From Streptomyces sp. NBC_00443 (lineage in GTDB: Bacteria > Actinomycetota > Actinomycetes > Streptomycetales > Streptomycetaceae), in contig NZ_CP107917.1 of the NCBI RefSeq assembly GCF_036014175.1, positions 3,410,001-3,474,000 of the forward strand: DNA of 64,000 bases. Direction: 5' to 3'. The notes under the pieces are model-generated. The model had not been told where the DNA came from. It saw only the letters and a list, made by a program, of their open reading frames with translations, and made no database searches. Numbering within the stretch: position 1 is the first letter of the stretch; every line of letters begins with the position of its first letter. Positions 42,603-51,510 of this stretch are shown here, piece after piece. The position numbers and the translations under genes were made by a program.

Positions 42603-43364
42603 CTACCGCCGCAACGACTTCCCGAACCCCGCAGCCAACGGCATCCGCAGCCCCAAAGGAGGCGGAGCCGCAAACGCATCGGCGACAGGCCGCGAGAACG
42701 ACCTCCCGAACAGCACCCCCATGACGAAGTCCTCGGCCAGCGCGAGGACTTCATCCCGATGCTGCTGCAACCCGTGCCGATCGGAATGCACTTCGAACCG
42801 GCACACATCCCGGTTCGCCTTCTTCGCCCGCTCCGCCAGCCGGAACGACAGCTCGGGATCGGTCCGCTCGTCGTTGGTGCCGTGCACGAACATCACCCGC
42901 CGCCCCGCGAGCTGTTTCACCGGTTCGGGTGACGCCGCCACGTCCTCCTCCGGCATCCACGGAGCTATCGCCAGCACGGAGTTGACGGCCTCGTGGCCAC
43001 CCGCCCGCACCGCCGCCCGCGCGCCCATGTCGATCCCGGCGAGGCACACGGGGACGTCGCCGTAGCGCCGTACGACCTCGTCCGCGGCCCACAGCGCGTC
43101 GCTCACGAGGTTCGCGTCACTGCCGTTCCACCCGCGAAAGCGGTAGCGGACGACATGCGCGGCCAGACCGTCCTCGCGCCCCGCCCGCGCCAGCCGACGC
43201 CCGAGGGTGCGCACGTGGGAGGTCGCCAACAACGTCGCCGGCTTGCGATGTGAGACCTCGTCACCTCCGGGAAGCAGGAGCACCACTCCGCTCACCGCCG
43301 TCGGCTCCGGCCCGATCGCCTTGCCCAGCCGGACCCTGCGCACCGGCGTCACTTGGTGTGCCAT
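42603..43364 (-). CDS. Alpha/beta-hydrolase fold protein with Asp at the nucleophile elbow
   Basis: A 253-residue alpha/beta hydrolase. VVLLLPGGDEVSHRK precedes helix A, VVRYRFRGWNG is the oxyanion region, and the nucleophile elbow reads LAGIDMGARAAV, that is GxDxG with Asp instead of Ser. A C-terminal HGTNDERTDPE and HSDRHGL supply the later acid and His. Asp nucleophiles occur in epoxide hydrolases and haloalkane dehalogenases, but the rest of this protein is closer to dienelactone-hydrolase-like families, so activity is uncertain. CACTGT lies 6 nt before the ATG, suggesting leaderless expression. Confidence 0.75.
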   Translation of the reverse strand: MAHQVTPVRRVRLGKAIGPEPTAVSGVVLLLPGGDEVSHRKPATLLATSHVRTLGRRLARAGREDGLAAHVVRYRFRGWNGSDANLVSDALWAADEVVRRYGDVPVCLAGIDMGARAAVRAGGHEAVNSVLAIAPWMPEEDVAASPEPVKQLAGRRVMFVHGTNDERTDPELSFRLAERAKKANRDVCRFEVHSDRHGLQQHRDEVLALAEDFVMGVLFGRSFSRPVADAFAAPPPLGLRMPLAAGFGKSLRR

Positions 43365-43370
43365 GACAGA

Positions 43371-43376
43371 ACAGTG
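43371..43376 (-). promoter_or_regulatory. Predicted -10 box (CACTGT) of the hydrolase gene
   Basis: CACTGT lies 6 nt before the ATG at 43364. Confidence 0.35.
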
Positions 43377-43508
43377 TCAGAAGCGCGGGTGTACGCCACC
43401 CGTCCTTGGGGTCACCGTTACGTATCGACGGATTCGTACACCAGACGGATGCGTACACCGGGGGAGAAATGAGCGACGGCGGCAGAGAAGTCAGCGATGA
43501 GGGAGCGA

Positions 43509-43522
43509 TCTACGCGCGTAGG
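43509..43522. promoter_or_regulatory. Nucleoside-regulon palindrome, copy 3 (adenosine deaminase)
   Basis: TCTACGCGCGTAGG contains the perfect CTACGCGCGTAG (43510-43521), identical over 14 bp to the copy before the purine nucleoside phosphorylase gene. It ends 4 bp upstream of the predicted -10 box. Confidence 0.8.
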
Positions 43523-43525
43523 CGT

Positions 43526-43531
43526 TAGAGT
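43526..43531 (+). promoter_or_regulatory. Predicted -10 box (TAGAGT) of the adenosine deaminase gene, leaderless
   Basis: TAGAGT lies 6 nt before the ATG at 43538; there is no ribosome binding site. Confidence 0.5.
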
Positions 43532-43537
43532 GCGAAA

Positions 43538-44701
43538 ATGACGAGCGAGACTGCCCCGAAGGCGAACACCCCGAGCTCGGACCAGATCCGCCGGGCGCCG
43601 AAGGTTCTGCTGCACGACCACCTCGACGGCGGGCTCCGTCCCGGCACGATCGTCGAGCTCGCCCGCGAGACGGGCTACACCCAGCTCCCCGAGACCGACC
43701 CCGACAAGCTCGGCGTGTGGTTCCACGAGGCCGCCGACTCCGGCTCCCTGGAGCGGTACCTGGAGACCTTCTCCCACACCGTCGCGGTGATGCAGACCCG
43801 CGACGCCCTCGTCAGGGTGGCGCGCGAGTGCGCGGAGGACCTCGCCGAGGACGGGGTCGTCTACGCCGAGGTGCGGTATGCGCCCGAACAGCACCTGGAG
43901 GGCGGACTCAGCCTCGAAGAGGTCGTCGAGGCCGTCAACGAGGGCTTCCGGGAGGGCGAGCGGATCGCCCGGGAGAACGGCCGGCGCATCCGCGTGGGCG
44001 CACTGCTCACCGCCATGCGGCACGCCGCCCGCGCGCTGGAGATCGCCGAACTCGCCAACCGCTACCGCGACCTGGGCGTCGTCGGCTTCGACATCGCGGG
44101 CGCCGAGGCCGGCCACCCGCCGACCCGGCATCTGGACGCCTTCGAGTACCTCAAGCGCGAGAACAACCACTTCACCATCCACGCGGGCGAGGCCTTCGGT
44201 CTGCCGTCCATCTGGCAGGCCCTGCAGTGGTGCGGCGCCGACCGGCTGGGGCACGGGGTGCGCATCATCGACGACATCCAGGTGCAGTCCGACGGCTCCG
44301 TGAAGCTCGGACGCCTCGCCTCGTACGTCCGGGACAAGCGCATCCCGCTGGAGCTGTGCCCGAGCTCCAATCTCCAGACAGGGGCAGCCGACTCGTACGC
44401 CGCGCACCCCATCGGTCTCCTGCGGCGCCTGCACTTCCGCGCCACCGTGAACACCGACAACCGCCTGATGTCCCACACCAGCATGAGCCGGGAATTCGAG
44501 CATCTTGTCGAGGCATTCGGTTACACGCTCGATGACATGCAGTGGTTCTCCGTCAATGCGATGAAATCATCGTTCATTCCTTTCGATGAACGACTCGCGA
44601 TGATCAATGACGTGATCAAGCCCGGATATGCCGAACTCAAGTCCGAATGGCTGTTCCGTCAGACCAGCTCTACCAGCGGTTCTGAGGGCGAAGAGGACTG
44701 A
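43538..44701 (+). CDS. add: Adenosine deaminase
   Basis: A 387-residue zinc enzyme that converts adenosine and deoxyadenosine to inosine and deoxyinosine. All metal and catalytic motifs are visible: [10 protein letters not shown] (zinc His pair), [10 protein letters not shown] (zinc His and catalytic Glu), DRLGHGVRI (catalytic His), [13 protein letters not shown], and [13 protein letters not shown] (zinc Asp). Its product inosine feeds the purine nucleoside phosphorylase in this window, and both genes share the operator palindrome. Confidence 0.95.
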   Translation: MTSETAPKANTPSSDQIRRAPKVLLHDHLDGGLRPGTIVELARETGYTQLPETDPDKLGVWFHEAADSGSLERYLETFSHTVAVMQTRDALVRVARECAEDLAEDGVVYAEVRYAPEQHLEGGLSLEEVVEAVNEGFREGERIARENGRRIRVGALLTAMRHAARALEIAELANRYRDLGVVGFDIAGAEAGHPPTRHLDAFEYLKRENNHFTIHAGEAFGLPSIWQALQWCGADRLGHGVRIIDDIQVQSDGSVKLGRLASYVRDKRIPLELCPSSNLQTGAADSYAAHPIGLLRRLHFRATVNTDNRLMSHTSMSREFEHLVEAFGYTLDDMQWFSVNAMKSSFIPFDERLAMINDVIKPGYAELKSEWLFRQTSSTSGSEGEED

Positions 44702-44839
44702 CCGGGAGTTCTCCGCGCACACGGAATGCGGACGCCATTCACAATCCGTCCGCATTTCGATGTTTGCGGTGGCGTGCGGGGCGTGTTTACGGTCGACAAC
44801 CGCTCACAACCCCGTAACGAATTTCGAGGACTTACCTTC

Positions 44840-45205
44840 ATGAAGCAGTCTGCTGCCAAGACCCTCGGTGTCGCCGCTCTCGGTGCCGCCTTCGCCGCCG
44901 CCGGTGCGGGTGCCGCGAACGCCGCGCCGGTCGCCCCGGACGCCGCCGGTTCGGCGCTGGACACCGTCACCAGGACGCTCCCGGCCGAGAACCTCTCCCA
45001 GGCGGCGCCCGCCGCCGGTGCGGGCCTCGCCCAGGGGGGTGCGGGGCTGGCTCAGGGTCAGGAGGCGCTCGGCGCCGGTCTGGCCGCGGCCCAGCCTGCC
45101 GCCGAGCAGGTGCTGGCGGCGGGCCCGACCGGGCTGCTCGGCGGTCTGCCGCTGCAGACCCTGCCCGCCCAGGGCCTGCCCCTGAACGGCCTGCCGCTCG
45201 CCTGA
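44840..45205 (+). CDS. Small secreted Ala/Gly/Leu-rich protein
   Basis: A 121-residue exported protein. MKQSAAKTLGVAALGAAFAA forms the signal peptide, with likely cleavage after AANA. The mature part is low-complexity with repeats of the type AGAGLAQGGAGLAQG and a Leu/Pro-rich end (GLPLQTLPAQGLPLNGLPLA). No catalytic motif. It resembles small ATP/GTP-independent secreted proteins common in streptomycetes, but I do not recognise a named family. A hairpin terminator follows. Confidence 0.7.
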   Translation: MKQSAAKTLGVAALGAAFAAAGAGAANAAPVAPDAAGSALDTVTRTLPAENLSQAAPAAGAGLAQGGAGLAQGQEALGAGLAAAQPAAEQVLAAGPTGLLGGLPLQTLPAQGLPLNGLPLA

Positions 45206-45228
45206 GCCGCATCCCCCGAACCACAACG

Positions 45229-45263
45229 CTGGGGCGCCCCCATGGACATGGGGTGCGCCCCAG
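45229..45263 (+). terminator. Hairpin terminator
   Basis: Arms CTGGGGCGC and GCGCCCCAG, with an internal CCCCATG/CATGGGG pair, follow the small secreted protein gene. Confidence 0.75.
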
Positions 45264-45394
45264 CGGCCTGTCATCGGCCCTTCCGACCTGCTGCTTTGTT
45301 CGCTCCGGGGGCCATTGTCAGTGGGCTGCGGTAGCTTCCGAAGTGTTGGGCGCGATGAGGCGCACTTCGGGATACGGCCAGGGGTGGGTGGACG

Positions 45395-46414
45395 ATGAGC
45401 GACGGCACGGCGACTACGACAACGGACCTCGACGTCAGGCTGGAGAAACACCGCGTCGAACTGACCGGGTACTGCTACCGCATGCTCGGCTCCTCCTTCG
45501 AGGCCGAGGACGCGGTGCAGGACACGATGGTCCGCGCCTGGCGGAGTTACGACAAGTTCGAGGGGCGCTCCAGTCTCCGGTCGTGGCTGTACCGCATCGC
45601 GACGAACGTGTGCCTTGACATGCTGACGGCCGGCAACAAGCGAGCCAGGCCCATGGACCTCACGGAGTCGACCCCGCTCGCGCAGGCGGCGCTCTCGCCC
45701 CGCCCGGACAACACCTGGCTGGAGCCGATGCCGGACAACCGAGTGCTGCCCGGCACCGACGACCCGGCGGAGGCCGCGGTCGCCAAGGAGACGGTGCGGC
45801 TCGCCTTCATGGCCGCCCTGCAGCAGCTGCCGGCCAAGCAGCGGGCGGTGCTGATCCTGCGCGAGGTGCTGGCCTGGAAGGCGAGCGAGGTCGCCGAGTT
45901 GCTCGACACGACGGTCGCTTCGGTCAACAGCGCGTTGCAGCGGGCACGCGCCACGCTCGCCGAGCAGCAGCAGCCGGGCGGCGAGGCCGCCGTCTCCGAT
46001 CCGCTGGACGAGGAGCAGCAAAAGCTCCTGGAGCGGTATGTCGCGGCCTTCGAGGGCTACGACATGACGGCGCTCACGGCCCTGCTCCACGAGGACGCCA
46101 TCATGACGATGCCGCCGTTCGACCTGTGGCTGACCGGCGTCAAGGACATCACGGGCTTCATGACGACGCTCGGCGCCCCCTGCGCGGGCTCGCGTCTGCT
46201 GCCGGTCCAGGTCAACGGGCTGCCGGGCTTCGCCCAGTACAAGCCGGACCCGGAGGCGGGCGGCTTCACCCCGTGGGCGGTGCAGGTCCTGGAGGTCTCA
46301 GACGGCCGGATCACCGGGTTCCACTGCTTCCTCGACACCAAGCGCTGGTTCCCGCTGTTCGGGCTCCCCGTCCACCTCGAAGCGGAGGCCGACCAGGTCG
46401 AGGAGGGCGTGTAG
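45395..46414 (+). CDS. ECF sigma factor with C-terminal SnoaL-like domain (SigG/ECF41-like)
   Basis: A 339-residue sigma factor. Region 2 is RVELTGYCYRMLGSSFEAED and SLRSWLYRIATNVCLDML, region 4 is LQQLPAKQRAVLILREVLAWKASEVAELLDTTVASVNSALQRAR. After about residue 205 a SnoaL-like domain begins (LLERYVAAFEGYDMTALTAL through FLDTKRWFPLFGLP). Such a fused domain is known to control sigma activity in place of a separate anti-sigma factor. The last 117 bp overlap, antisense, the end of the STAS gene. Confidence 0.88.
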   Translation: MSDGTATTTTDLDVRLEKHRVELTGYCYRMLGSSFEAEDAVQDTMVRAWRSYDKFEGRSSLRSWLYRIATNVCLDMLTAGNKRARPMDLTESTPLAQAALSPRPDNTWLEPMPDNRVLPGTDDPAEAAVAKETVRLAFMAALQQLPAKQRAVLILREVLAWKASEVAELLDTTVASVNSALQRARATLAEQQQPGGEAAVSDPLDEEQQKLLERYVAAFEGYDMTALTALLHEDAIMTMPPFDLWLTGVKDITGFMTTLGAPCAGSRLLPVQVNGLPGFAQYKPDPEAGGFTPWAVQVLEVSDGRITGFHCFLDTKRWFPLFGLPVHLEAEADQVEEGV

Positions 46415-46642
46415 CGCCGGGTCGGGGTCGCGCAGCCGTATCCGGCCCCCGGCCCGCCGGGCGGCGAGCTGGAGCCGTGCCAGCAGGTCGACGGTGCCCA
46501 GTCCGGGTGGTCCGAGCCCTCCGACATCGCACACCACGACGCCCGCTCTGCCGGCCTCCAGCCGGGACCGCACGTCGTCGCACAGCCCTGCCACCTCATC
46601 CCGGGTGACGGGGCCGGCCAGCACGAGTACAGCGGGTGTCAT
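46298..46642 (-). CDS. STAS-domain (anti-anti-sigma-like) protein
   Basis: A 114-residue protein with a STAS-like order: MTPAVLVLAGPVTRDEVAGL at the start, VVVCDVGGLGPPGLGTVDLL as the central strand-loop-helix where anti-anti-sigma factors carry the phosphorylated Ser (here Gly/Thr), then RLQLAARRAGGRIRLRDP. It could bind an anti-sigma or serve another regulatory role. The ATG at 46642 has GGATGCC upstream; an ATG at 46684 is the alternative. Its last 117 bp overlap the sigma gene on the other strand, an unusually long overlap. Confidence 0.6.
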   Translation of the reverse strand: MTPAVLVLAGPVTRDEVAGLCDDVRSRLEAGRAGVVVCDVGGLGPPGLGTVDLLARLQLAARRAGGRIRLRDPDPALHALLDLVGLRFEVDGEPEQREPALGVEEAVEPGDPAV

Positions 46643-46859
46643 GGCATCCACGATCGGTAGACCGGACGGCGACGGATAACTCATCGCGGCCGGAGGCTCC
46701 CGTCCGTCGCGCGCCGCCCGGTGTCCGTGCGCCGTGGGGTGTCCGCCTGCCGGGATCACATTGACCCGGTGCCCTCCTTCCCCGGAGGGTTGCCTGTATG
46801 CCCCACGTATCAGCACCTCCCCGAATGGCCTGCGGTTTCCTTTCCGCCAAGGTGGTGCC

Positions 46860-47780
46860 GTGCAGGGGGTGTTGACGGGCTTCGCGGTGATCGCGGTCGT
46901 CATCGGGGTGGGCTATGCGATCGGCCGACGCGGCTACCTCGGCGACCACGGCCGTGAGGTCCTCACCAAGCTGGCCTTCCACGTGGCGTCCCCGGCGCTG
47001 CTGTTCACCACACTCGCGCAGACCGACCTCTCGGTGATCTTCTCCAGCCGCCTCCTGGTCACCGCCCTGAGCACCGCCGCGGCGGCCGGCGTCTTCGTCG
47101 CGGTGGGTGTCGTACGGCGCTGGGGAGTGGGCCGTACGACGATCGGCGCGCTGTGCTCCAGTTACGTCAACTCCGGCAACCTCGGCATCCCGATCGCGGT
47201 GTACGTCCTGGGCGACGCCTCGCTGGTGGCGCCGGTGCTGCTGTTCCAGCTGGTCGGGGTCACCCCGATCCTCCTGACGATCCTCGACCTGTCCGGCGGG
47301 GGCGGGAAGGGCCCGCTGTGGCGCCGCCTGCTGACCCCGCTGCGCAACCCGATCGCGGTCGGCTCACTTGCGGGCGTGGCGGTGTCGGCGACGGGACTGC
47401 GCGTCCCGGCCCCCGTCCTGGACCCCCTGACCCTGATCGGCGGCATGTCGGTCCCGGCGGTCCTGCTGGCCTTCGGCATCTCCCTGTGCGGCAGCACGAT
47501 GCCGGGCCGGGGGCCTGACCGGCATCCGGTGTTTCTCTCCGTCGCCCTGAAGTCGGTCGGCCAGCCGGCGGCGGCCTGGGCACTGGCGGCGGGGGTGTTC
47601 GGCCTGAGGGGCGCTCCGCTGCTCGACGTGGTGGTGACGTCGGCACTGCCCGCAGCGCAGAACCTGTATACGTATGCGTCGAGTTACGGGGTGGGCGAGC
47701 GGCTGGCGCGGGACTCGATCCTGCTGTCGACGGTGATTTCGGTGCCGGTGCTGGTGGTGGTTGCGGCTTTGCTGGGCTGA
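46860..47780 (+). CDS. AEC-family transporter (auxin efflux carrier fold)
   Basis: A 306-residue permease with about ten hydrophobic segments. The AEC signature is visible in SSYVNSGNLGIPIAVYVLG and the C-terminal ALPAAQNLYTYASSYGVGE. Family members export small organic acids or other metabolites; the substrate here is unknown. The GTG at 46860 follows AAGGTGG. No clear operon partner. Confidence 0.82.
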   Translation: MQGVLTGFAVIAVVIGVGYAIGRRGYLGDHGREVLTKLAFHVASPALLFTTLAQTDLSVIFSSRLLVTALSTAAAAGVFVAVGVVRRWGVGRTTIGALCSSYVNSGNLGIPIAVYVLGDASLVAPVLLFQLVGVTPILLTILDLSGGGGKGPLWRRLLTPLRNPIAVGSLAGVAVSATGLRVPAPVLDPLTLIGGMSVPAVLLAFGISLCGSTMPGRGPDRHPVFLSVALKSVGQPAAAWALAAGVFGLRGAPLLDVVVTSALPAAQNLYTYASSYGVGERLARDSILLSTVISVPVLVVVAALLG

Positions 47781-47783
47781 CGA

Positions 47784-48368
47784 TCAGTCGACCGGGAACT
47801 CGCCGGTGTCGATCGTCACGTCGAACGGGTCCGGCAGCTTGATGGGGTCACCGAACTTCACGGCGCTCAACACCCGATACACATCGCCCTTCGGCTCCCC
47901 GAAGAACGTGGCGGTGGGCCCTCCTGGAGCCCAGCGGTCGATCAGCAGATAGAGCGGAATCCCGGCGGTGGCGTAAGCGGCGGGCTTGCTGACGCGGTCG
48001 TGGTGGGCGTTGGACTTGGAGGTCACCTCGACGACGAGTTCGGCCAAGGCTGCCGGGATATGGGATTCCGCCTCCGCGCACTCCTGCACGGGAGCCACGA
48101 GCAGGTCAGGGATGAGCATGCCCAGACGTGACGGCACGGCGATCGCCAGCGTCTGGAAGATCCCCCAGTCCTCGGGGATCGCGGAGTAGAGGCGACGCTG
48201 AATTCGTTCCGCGATCACGTTGTGGCGGGACGCGGGAGCAGGTGACACGGTGATGATCCCCTCAATGATCTCCACCTTGCTGCCCTCGGGCCATTCCATC
48301 TCCTCCCAGTACCGGACGAGGTCGTCCCAGTTCTGGTCGGGGTCCTGGCTCACGGTGAGTGCGCTCAT
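47784..48368 (-). CDS. Uma2-family (DUF820) PD-(D/E)XK nuclease-like protein
   Basis: A 194-residue protein of the Uma2 family, which has a restriction-endonuclease-like fold. VEIIEGIITVSPAPASRHN, the conserved PDLLVAP (metal Asp), and ELVVEVTSKSNAHHDRVSKP (Glu/Lys) match the catalytic core. Function in streptomycetes is unknown although many copies exist. GGAG lies 6 nt before the ATG at 48368. Converges tightly on the AEC gene with 3 bp between stops. Confidence 0.82.
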   Translation of the reverse strand: MSALTVSQDPDQNWDDLVRYWEEMEWPEGSKVEIIEGIITVSPAPASRHNVIAERIQRRLYSAIPEDWGIFQTLAIAVPSRLGMLIPDLLVAPVQECAEAESHIPAALAELVVEVTSKSNAHHDRVSKPAAYATAGIPLYLLIDRWAPGGPTATFFGEPKGDVYRVLSAVKFGDPIKLPDPFDVTIDTGEFPVD

Positions 48369-48407
48369 GGCGGTCTCCTATCGGTGCGTCACCGATCCCA
48401 GCATGCC

Positions 48408-48441
48408 GAACGGGACCGGTGGGGGTCCACCGATCCCGTTC
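48408..48441 (-). terminator. Hairpin after deoA
   Basis: GAACGGGACCGGT and its near-perfect complement ACCGATCCCGTTC, with an 8-nt loop, lie about 25 nt downstream of the deoA stop on the minus strand. Confidence 0.6.
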
Positions 48442-48463
48442 ACCCGAAAGGGAGATCGCCTGG

Positions 48464-49747
48464 TCAGGCGATACGTTCCAACACCACCGGCGAAGCCGTG
48501 AAGTCCGTCCCCGCCCCCGCGATGTCGTACGAGCCCTCCACCGACTGGAGCGCGTACTCGAAGCGCTCCGGCGTGTCCGTGTGCAGGGTCAGCAGGGGCT
48601 GGCCCTCGGTGACCGTGTCGCCGGGCTTGGCGTGGAGTTCGACGCCCGCGCCGGCCTGGACCGGGTCCTCCTTGCGGGCGCGTCCGGCGCCCAGGCGCCA
48701 GGCGGCGACGCCGATGCCGTAGGCGTCGAGGCGGGTCAGGACGCCCGAGGACGGGGCCTTGATGACGTGCTGCTCGCGCGCGACCGGCAGCTTCGCGTCC
48801 GGGTCGCCGCCCTGGGCCGCGATCATGCGGCGCCAGACGTCCATCGCCGAGCCGTCTGCCAGGGCCTTGGCCGGGTCGGCGTCCTTCACGCCGGCCGCGT
48901 CCAGCATTTCGCGGGCCAGGGCGATGGTCAGTTCCACGACGTCCGCCGGGCCGCCGCCCGCCAGGACCTCGACCGACTCGCGGACCTCCAGGGCGTTGCC
49001 CGCGGTGAGGCCGAGCGGGGTGGACATGTCCGTGAGGAGGGCGACCGTCCTGACGCCGTGGTCGGTGCCCAGGCCCACCATCGTGGACGCCAGCTCGCGC
49101 GCGTCCTCGATCGTCTTCATGAAGGCACCCGTGCCGACCTTCACGTCCAGGACCAGGGAGCCGGTCCCCTCCGCGATCTTCTTCGACATGATCGACGAGG
49201 CGATCAGGGGGATCGCCTCGACGGTGCCGGTGACGTCGCGCAGCGCGTACAGCTTCTTGTCCGCGGGGGCCAGGCCGTCGCCCGCCGCGCAGATCACCGC
49301 GCCTGTGCCGTCCAGCACCGACAGCATCTCCTCGTTCGAGAGGAGGGCGCGCCAGCCCGGGATCGACTCCAGCTTGTCCAGGGTGCCGCCGGTGTGGCCG
49401 AGGCCCCGGCCCGAGAGCTGGGGGACGGCCGCGCCGCAGGCCGCGACCAGGGGCGCCAGCGGTAGCGTGATCTTGTCGCCCACGCCGCCCGTGGAGTGCT
49501 TGTCGGCCGTCGGGCGGGACAGCGACGAGAAGTCCATACGCTCGCCGGAGGCGATCATCGCCGCCGTCCAGCGGGCGATCTCGCGGCGGTTCATGCCGTT
49601 GATCAGGATCGCCATGGCGAGCGCGGACATCTGCTCGTCGGCGACCTCCCCGCGGGTGTACGCCTCGATGACCCAGTCGATCTGCTCGTCGCTGAGCTCA
49701 CCGCGGTCCCGCTTGGTGCGGATGACAGAGATTGCGTCCATGGCCAT
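48464..49747 (-). CDS. deoA: Thymidine phosphorylase
   Basis: A 427-residue pyrimidine nucleoside phosphorylase that splits thymidine (and deoxyuridine) into base and deoxyribose-1-phosphate. Motifs: DKHSTGGVGDK (phosphate), LSGRGLGHTGGTLDKLE, KKIAEGTGSLVLDVKVGTGAFMK, and SGVLTRLDAYGIG in the C-terminal domain. GGAAGGAAAG precedes the ATG at 49747. It is last in the operon ABC ATPase-permease-permease-cdd-deoA. A hairpin follows. Confidence 0.95.
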   Translation of the reverse strand: MAMDAISVIRTKRDRGELSDEQIDWVIEAYTRGEVADEQMSALAMAILINGMNRREIARWTAAMIASGERMDFSSLSRPTADKHSTGGVGDKITLPLAPLVAACGAAVPQLSGRGLGHTGGTLDKLESIPGWRALLSNEEMLSVLDGTGAVICAAGDGLAPADKKLYALRDVTGTVEAIPLIASSIMSKKIAEGTGSLVLDVKVGTGAFMKTIEDARELASTMVGLGTDHGVRTVALLTDMSTPLGLTAGNALEVRESVEVLAGGGPADVVELTIALAREMLDAAGVKDADPAKALADGSAMDVWRRMIAAQGGDPDAKLPVAREQHVIKAPSSGVLTRLDAYGIGVAAWRLGAGRARKEDPVQAGAGVELHAKPGDTVTEGQPLLTLHTDTPERFEYALQSVEGSYDIAGAGTDFTASPVVLERIA

Positions 49748-49831
49748 GACTTTCCTTCCGGCCGAACTTTCGGAAACGGCACGGCCCCTCCGAGCGGCTC
49801 ACTGGAGCAACTCGGAAGGGCCGCACAGGAG

Positions 49832-50239
49832 TTACTTTCTGAGGTGGCCCGGCCCGAAGGCCTGCGGCAGCATCTCCGACAGCGGCAGGATGCCTGCCGG
49901 GGTCTCCAGGAGGAGACCCGGGCCGCCGAACTCGTACAGGAGCTGGCGGCAGCGGCCGCAGGGGACGAGGACGTCGCCCTCGCCGTCGACGCAGGTGAAG
50001 TGCGTCAAGCGGCCGCCCCCGGTGTTCTGCAGCTCCGAGACCAGACCGCACTCGGCGCACAGGCCGACGCCGTACGACGCGTTCTCGACGTTGCAGCCGG
50101 TGACCGTACGGCCGTCGTCGACCAGGGCCGCGACGCCGACCGGGTAGCCGGAGTATGGCGCGTAGGCGCGGGACATGGCGTCCCGGGCCGCCGCGCGCAG
50201 CTTGTCCCAGTCGACGTCGTGGGAGGCGGCCGGGGTCAC
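49832..50239 (-). CDS. cdd: Cytidine deaminase
   Basis: A 135-residue zinc enzyme that deaminates cytidine and deoxycytidine. Zinc ligands and catalytic Glu appear in ASYGVGLCAECGL and VLVPCGRCRQLLYEFG. The short length fits the tetrameric type. GTG overlaps the stop of the upstream permease by 4 bp (GTGA), so translation is coupled. It produces uridine for phosphorolysis or the uridine kinase-like protein. Confidence 0.95.
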   Translation of the reverse strand: MTPAASHDVDWDKLRAAARDAMSRAYAPYSGYPVGVAALVDDGRTVTGCNVENASYGVGLCAECGLVSELQNTGGGRLTHFTCVDGEGDVLVPCGRCRQLLYEFGGPGLLLETPAGILPLSEMLPQAFGPGHLRK

Positions 50240-51510
50240 TTGCCCTGCCCCTTCTTGTACGGCAGGCCGTCCGCCTTCGGCATCCGCAGGCGCTGCGCGG
50301 ACAAGGTGAGGACGACGAGCGTGACGACGTACGGCGTGGCGGAGACGACCTGGTTGGGCACCTCGTTGGTGGTGGCGTACCAGGTGTACACCAGGGCGCC
50401 GACCACCGCGGTGATCATCGACGGGGCGTACTTCTTGCGGATCACCAGCCAGATCGCGCCGATGATCAGCAGGAGCGCGCCGAGCAGCAGCAGGGCGTGG
50501 ACGTTCGTGGAGCCGCCACGCAGGTTGAGGCTGTCGGTGTAGCCGAACAGGCCGGCGCCGAGTGCGAGTCCGCCCGGCATCCAGTTGCCGAAGATCATCG
50601 CGGCGAGGCCGATGTAACCGCGGCCGCTGACCTGGCCCTCCAGGTAGAAGGGGTTGGCGACGATGGAGAGGAAGACGCCGCCGAGGCCCGCCAGGCCGCC
50701 GGAGATGATCACGGCGATGTACTTGTACTTGTAGACGTTCACGCCGAGGGACTCCGCCGCGACCGGGTTCTCACCGCAGGAACGCAGTCGCAGACCGAAG
50801 GCGGTGCGCCACAGGATCCACCAGGTGCCGGGGATCATCGCGATGGCGATCAGGGTCAGCCAGGAGACGTTGGTGACCAGACCGCCGAGCAGACCGGCGA
50901 TGTCCGAGATGAAGAACCAGCCCTGGTTGTTGAGGTCCCTGAGCCCGTCGGACAGGCCCGGCACGGTGAAGTGGCCGAGGGAGTCGATCGCCGGGGACTG
51001 CTTGGCGGAGCCGCCCGCGTGGCCCTCGAAGGCGAGCGGCGCGAGGTAGCGGGTGACGCCGAGGGCGAGGATGTTGATCGCCACACCGGAGACGATGTGG
51101 TTGACCCTGAAGGTGATGGTGGCGATGGCGTGCAGGATGCCGCCGATGCAGCCACCGATGATGCCGACGACGACACCGGTCCACGGACCCCACTGGAAGC
51201 CGGCCCAGGCGCCGAACCAGGTGCCGAGGATCATCATGCCCTCGAGGCCGATGTTGACGACGCCCGCCCGCTCGGCCCACAGACCGCCGAGACCGGCGAG
51301 GCCGATCGGCACGGCGAGCTGGAGCGCGGTGGACATCTGGCTGACGTTGGTGATGCCGTCGGCGCCGGTGATGATGCGGACGATCGAGGTCAGCGCCAGG
51401 GCTCCGGCGATGACCAGGAGCAGGACGGGCCACGAGAGGCGGCGGCCGGTCGGTGCCGCGGGCTGCAGCGTGGGCTGGTTGACGTCGGTCGCCGAGGTCG
51501 GGGCGGTCAT
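50236..51510 (-). CDS. Nucleoside ABC transporter permease 2
   Basis: A 424-residue BPD type 2 (RbsC/NupC-like) permease with about eight membrane helices. The family signature (LRSCGENPVAAESLGVNVYK) and GISGGLAG-type segment (ISGGLAGLGGVFL) are present. It overlaps the preceding permease by ATGA and the following cdd by GTGA. Together with permease 1, the ATPase and BMP lipoproteins it forms a nucleoside importer of the type known in Streptococcus (Rns) and Borrelia (BmpDEFG). Confidence 0.9.
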   Translation of the reverse strand: MTAPTSATDVNQPTLQPAAPTGRRLSWPVLLLVIAGALALTSIVRIITGADGITNVSQMSTALQLAVPIGLAGLGGLWAERAGVVNIGLEGMMILGTWFGAWAGFQWGPWTGVVVGIIGGCIGGILHAIATITFRVNHIVSGVAINILALGVTRYLAPLAFEGHAGGSAKQSPAIDSLGHFTVPGLSDGLRDLNNQGWFFISDIAGLLGGLVTNVSWLTLIAIAMIPGTWWILWRTAFGLRLRSCGENPVAAESLGVNVYKYKYIAVIISGGLAGLGGVFLSIVANPFYLEGQVSGRGYIGLAAMIFGNWMPGGLALGAGLFGYTDSLNLRGGSTNVHALLLLGALLLIIGAIWLVIRKKYAPSMITAVVGALVYTWYATTNEVPNQVVSATPYVVTLVVLTLSAQRLRMPKADGLPYKKGQGK

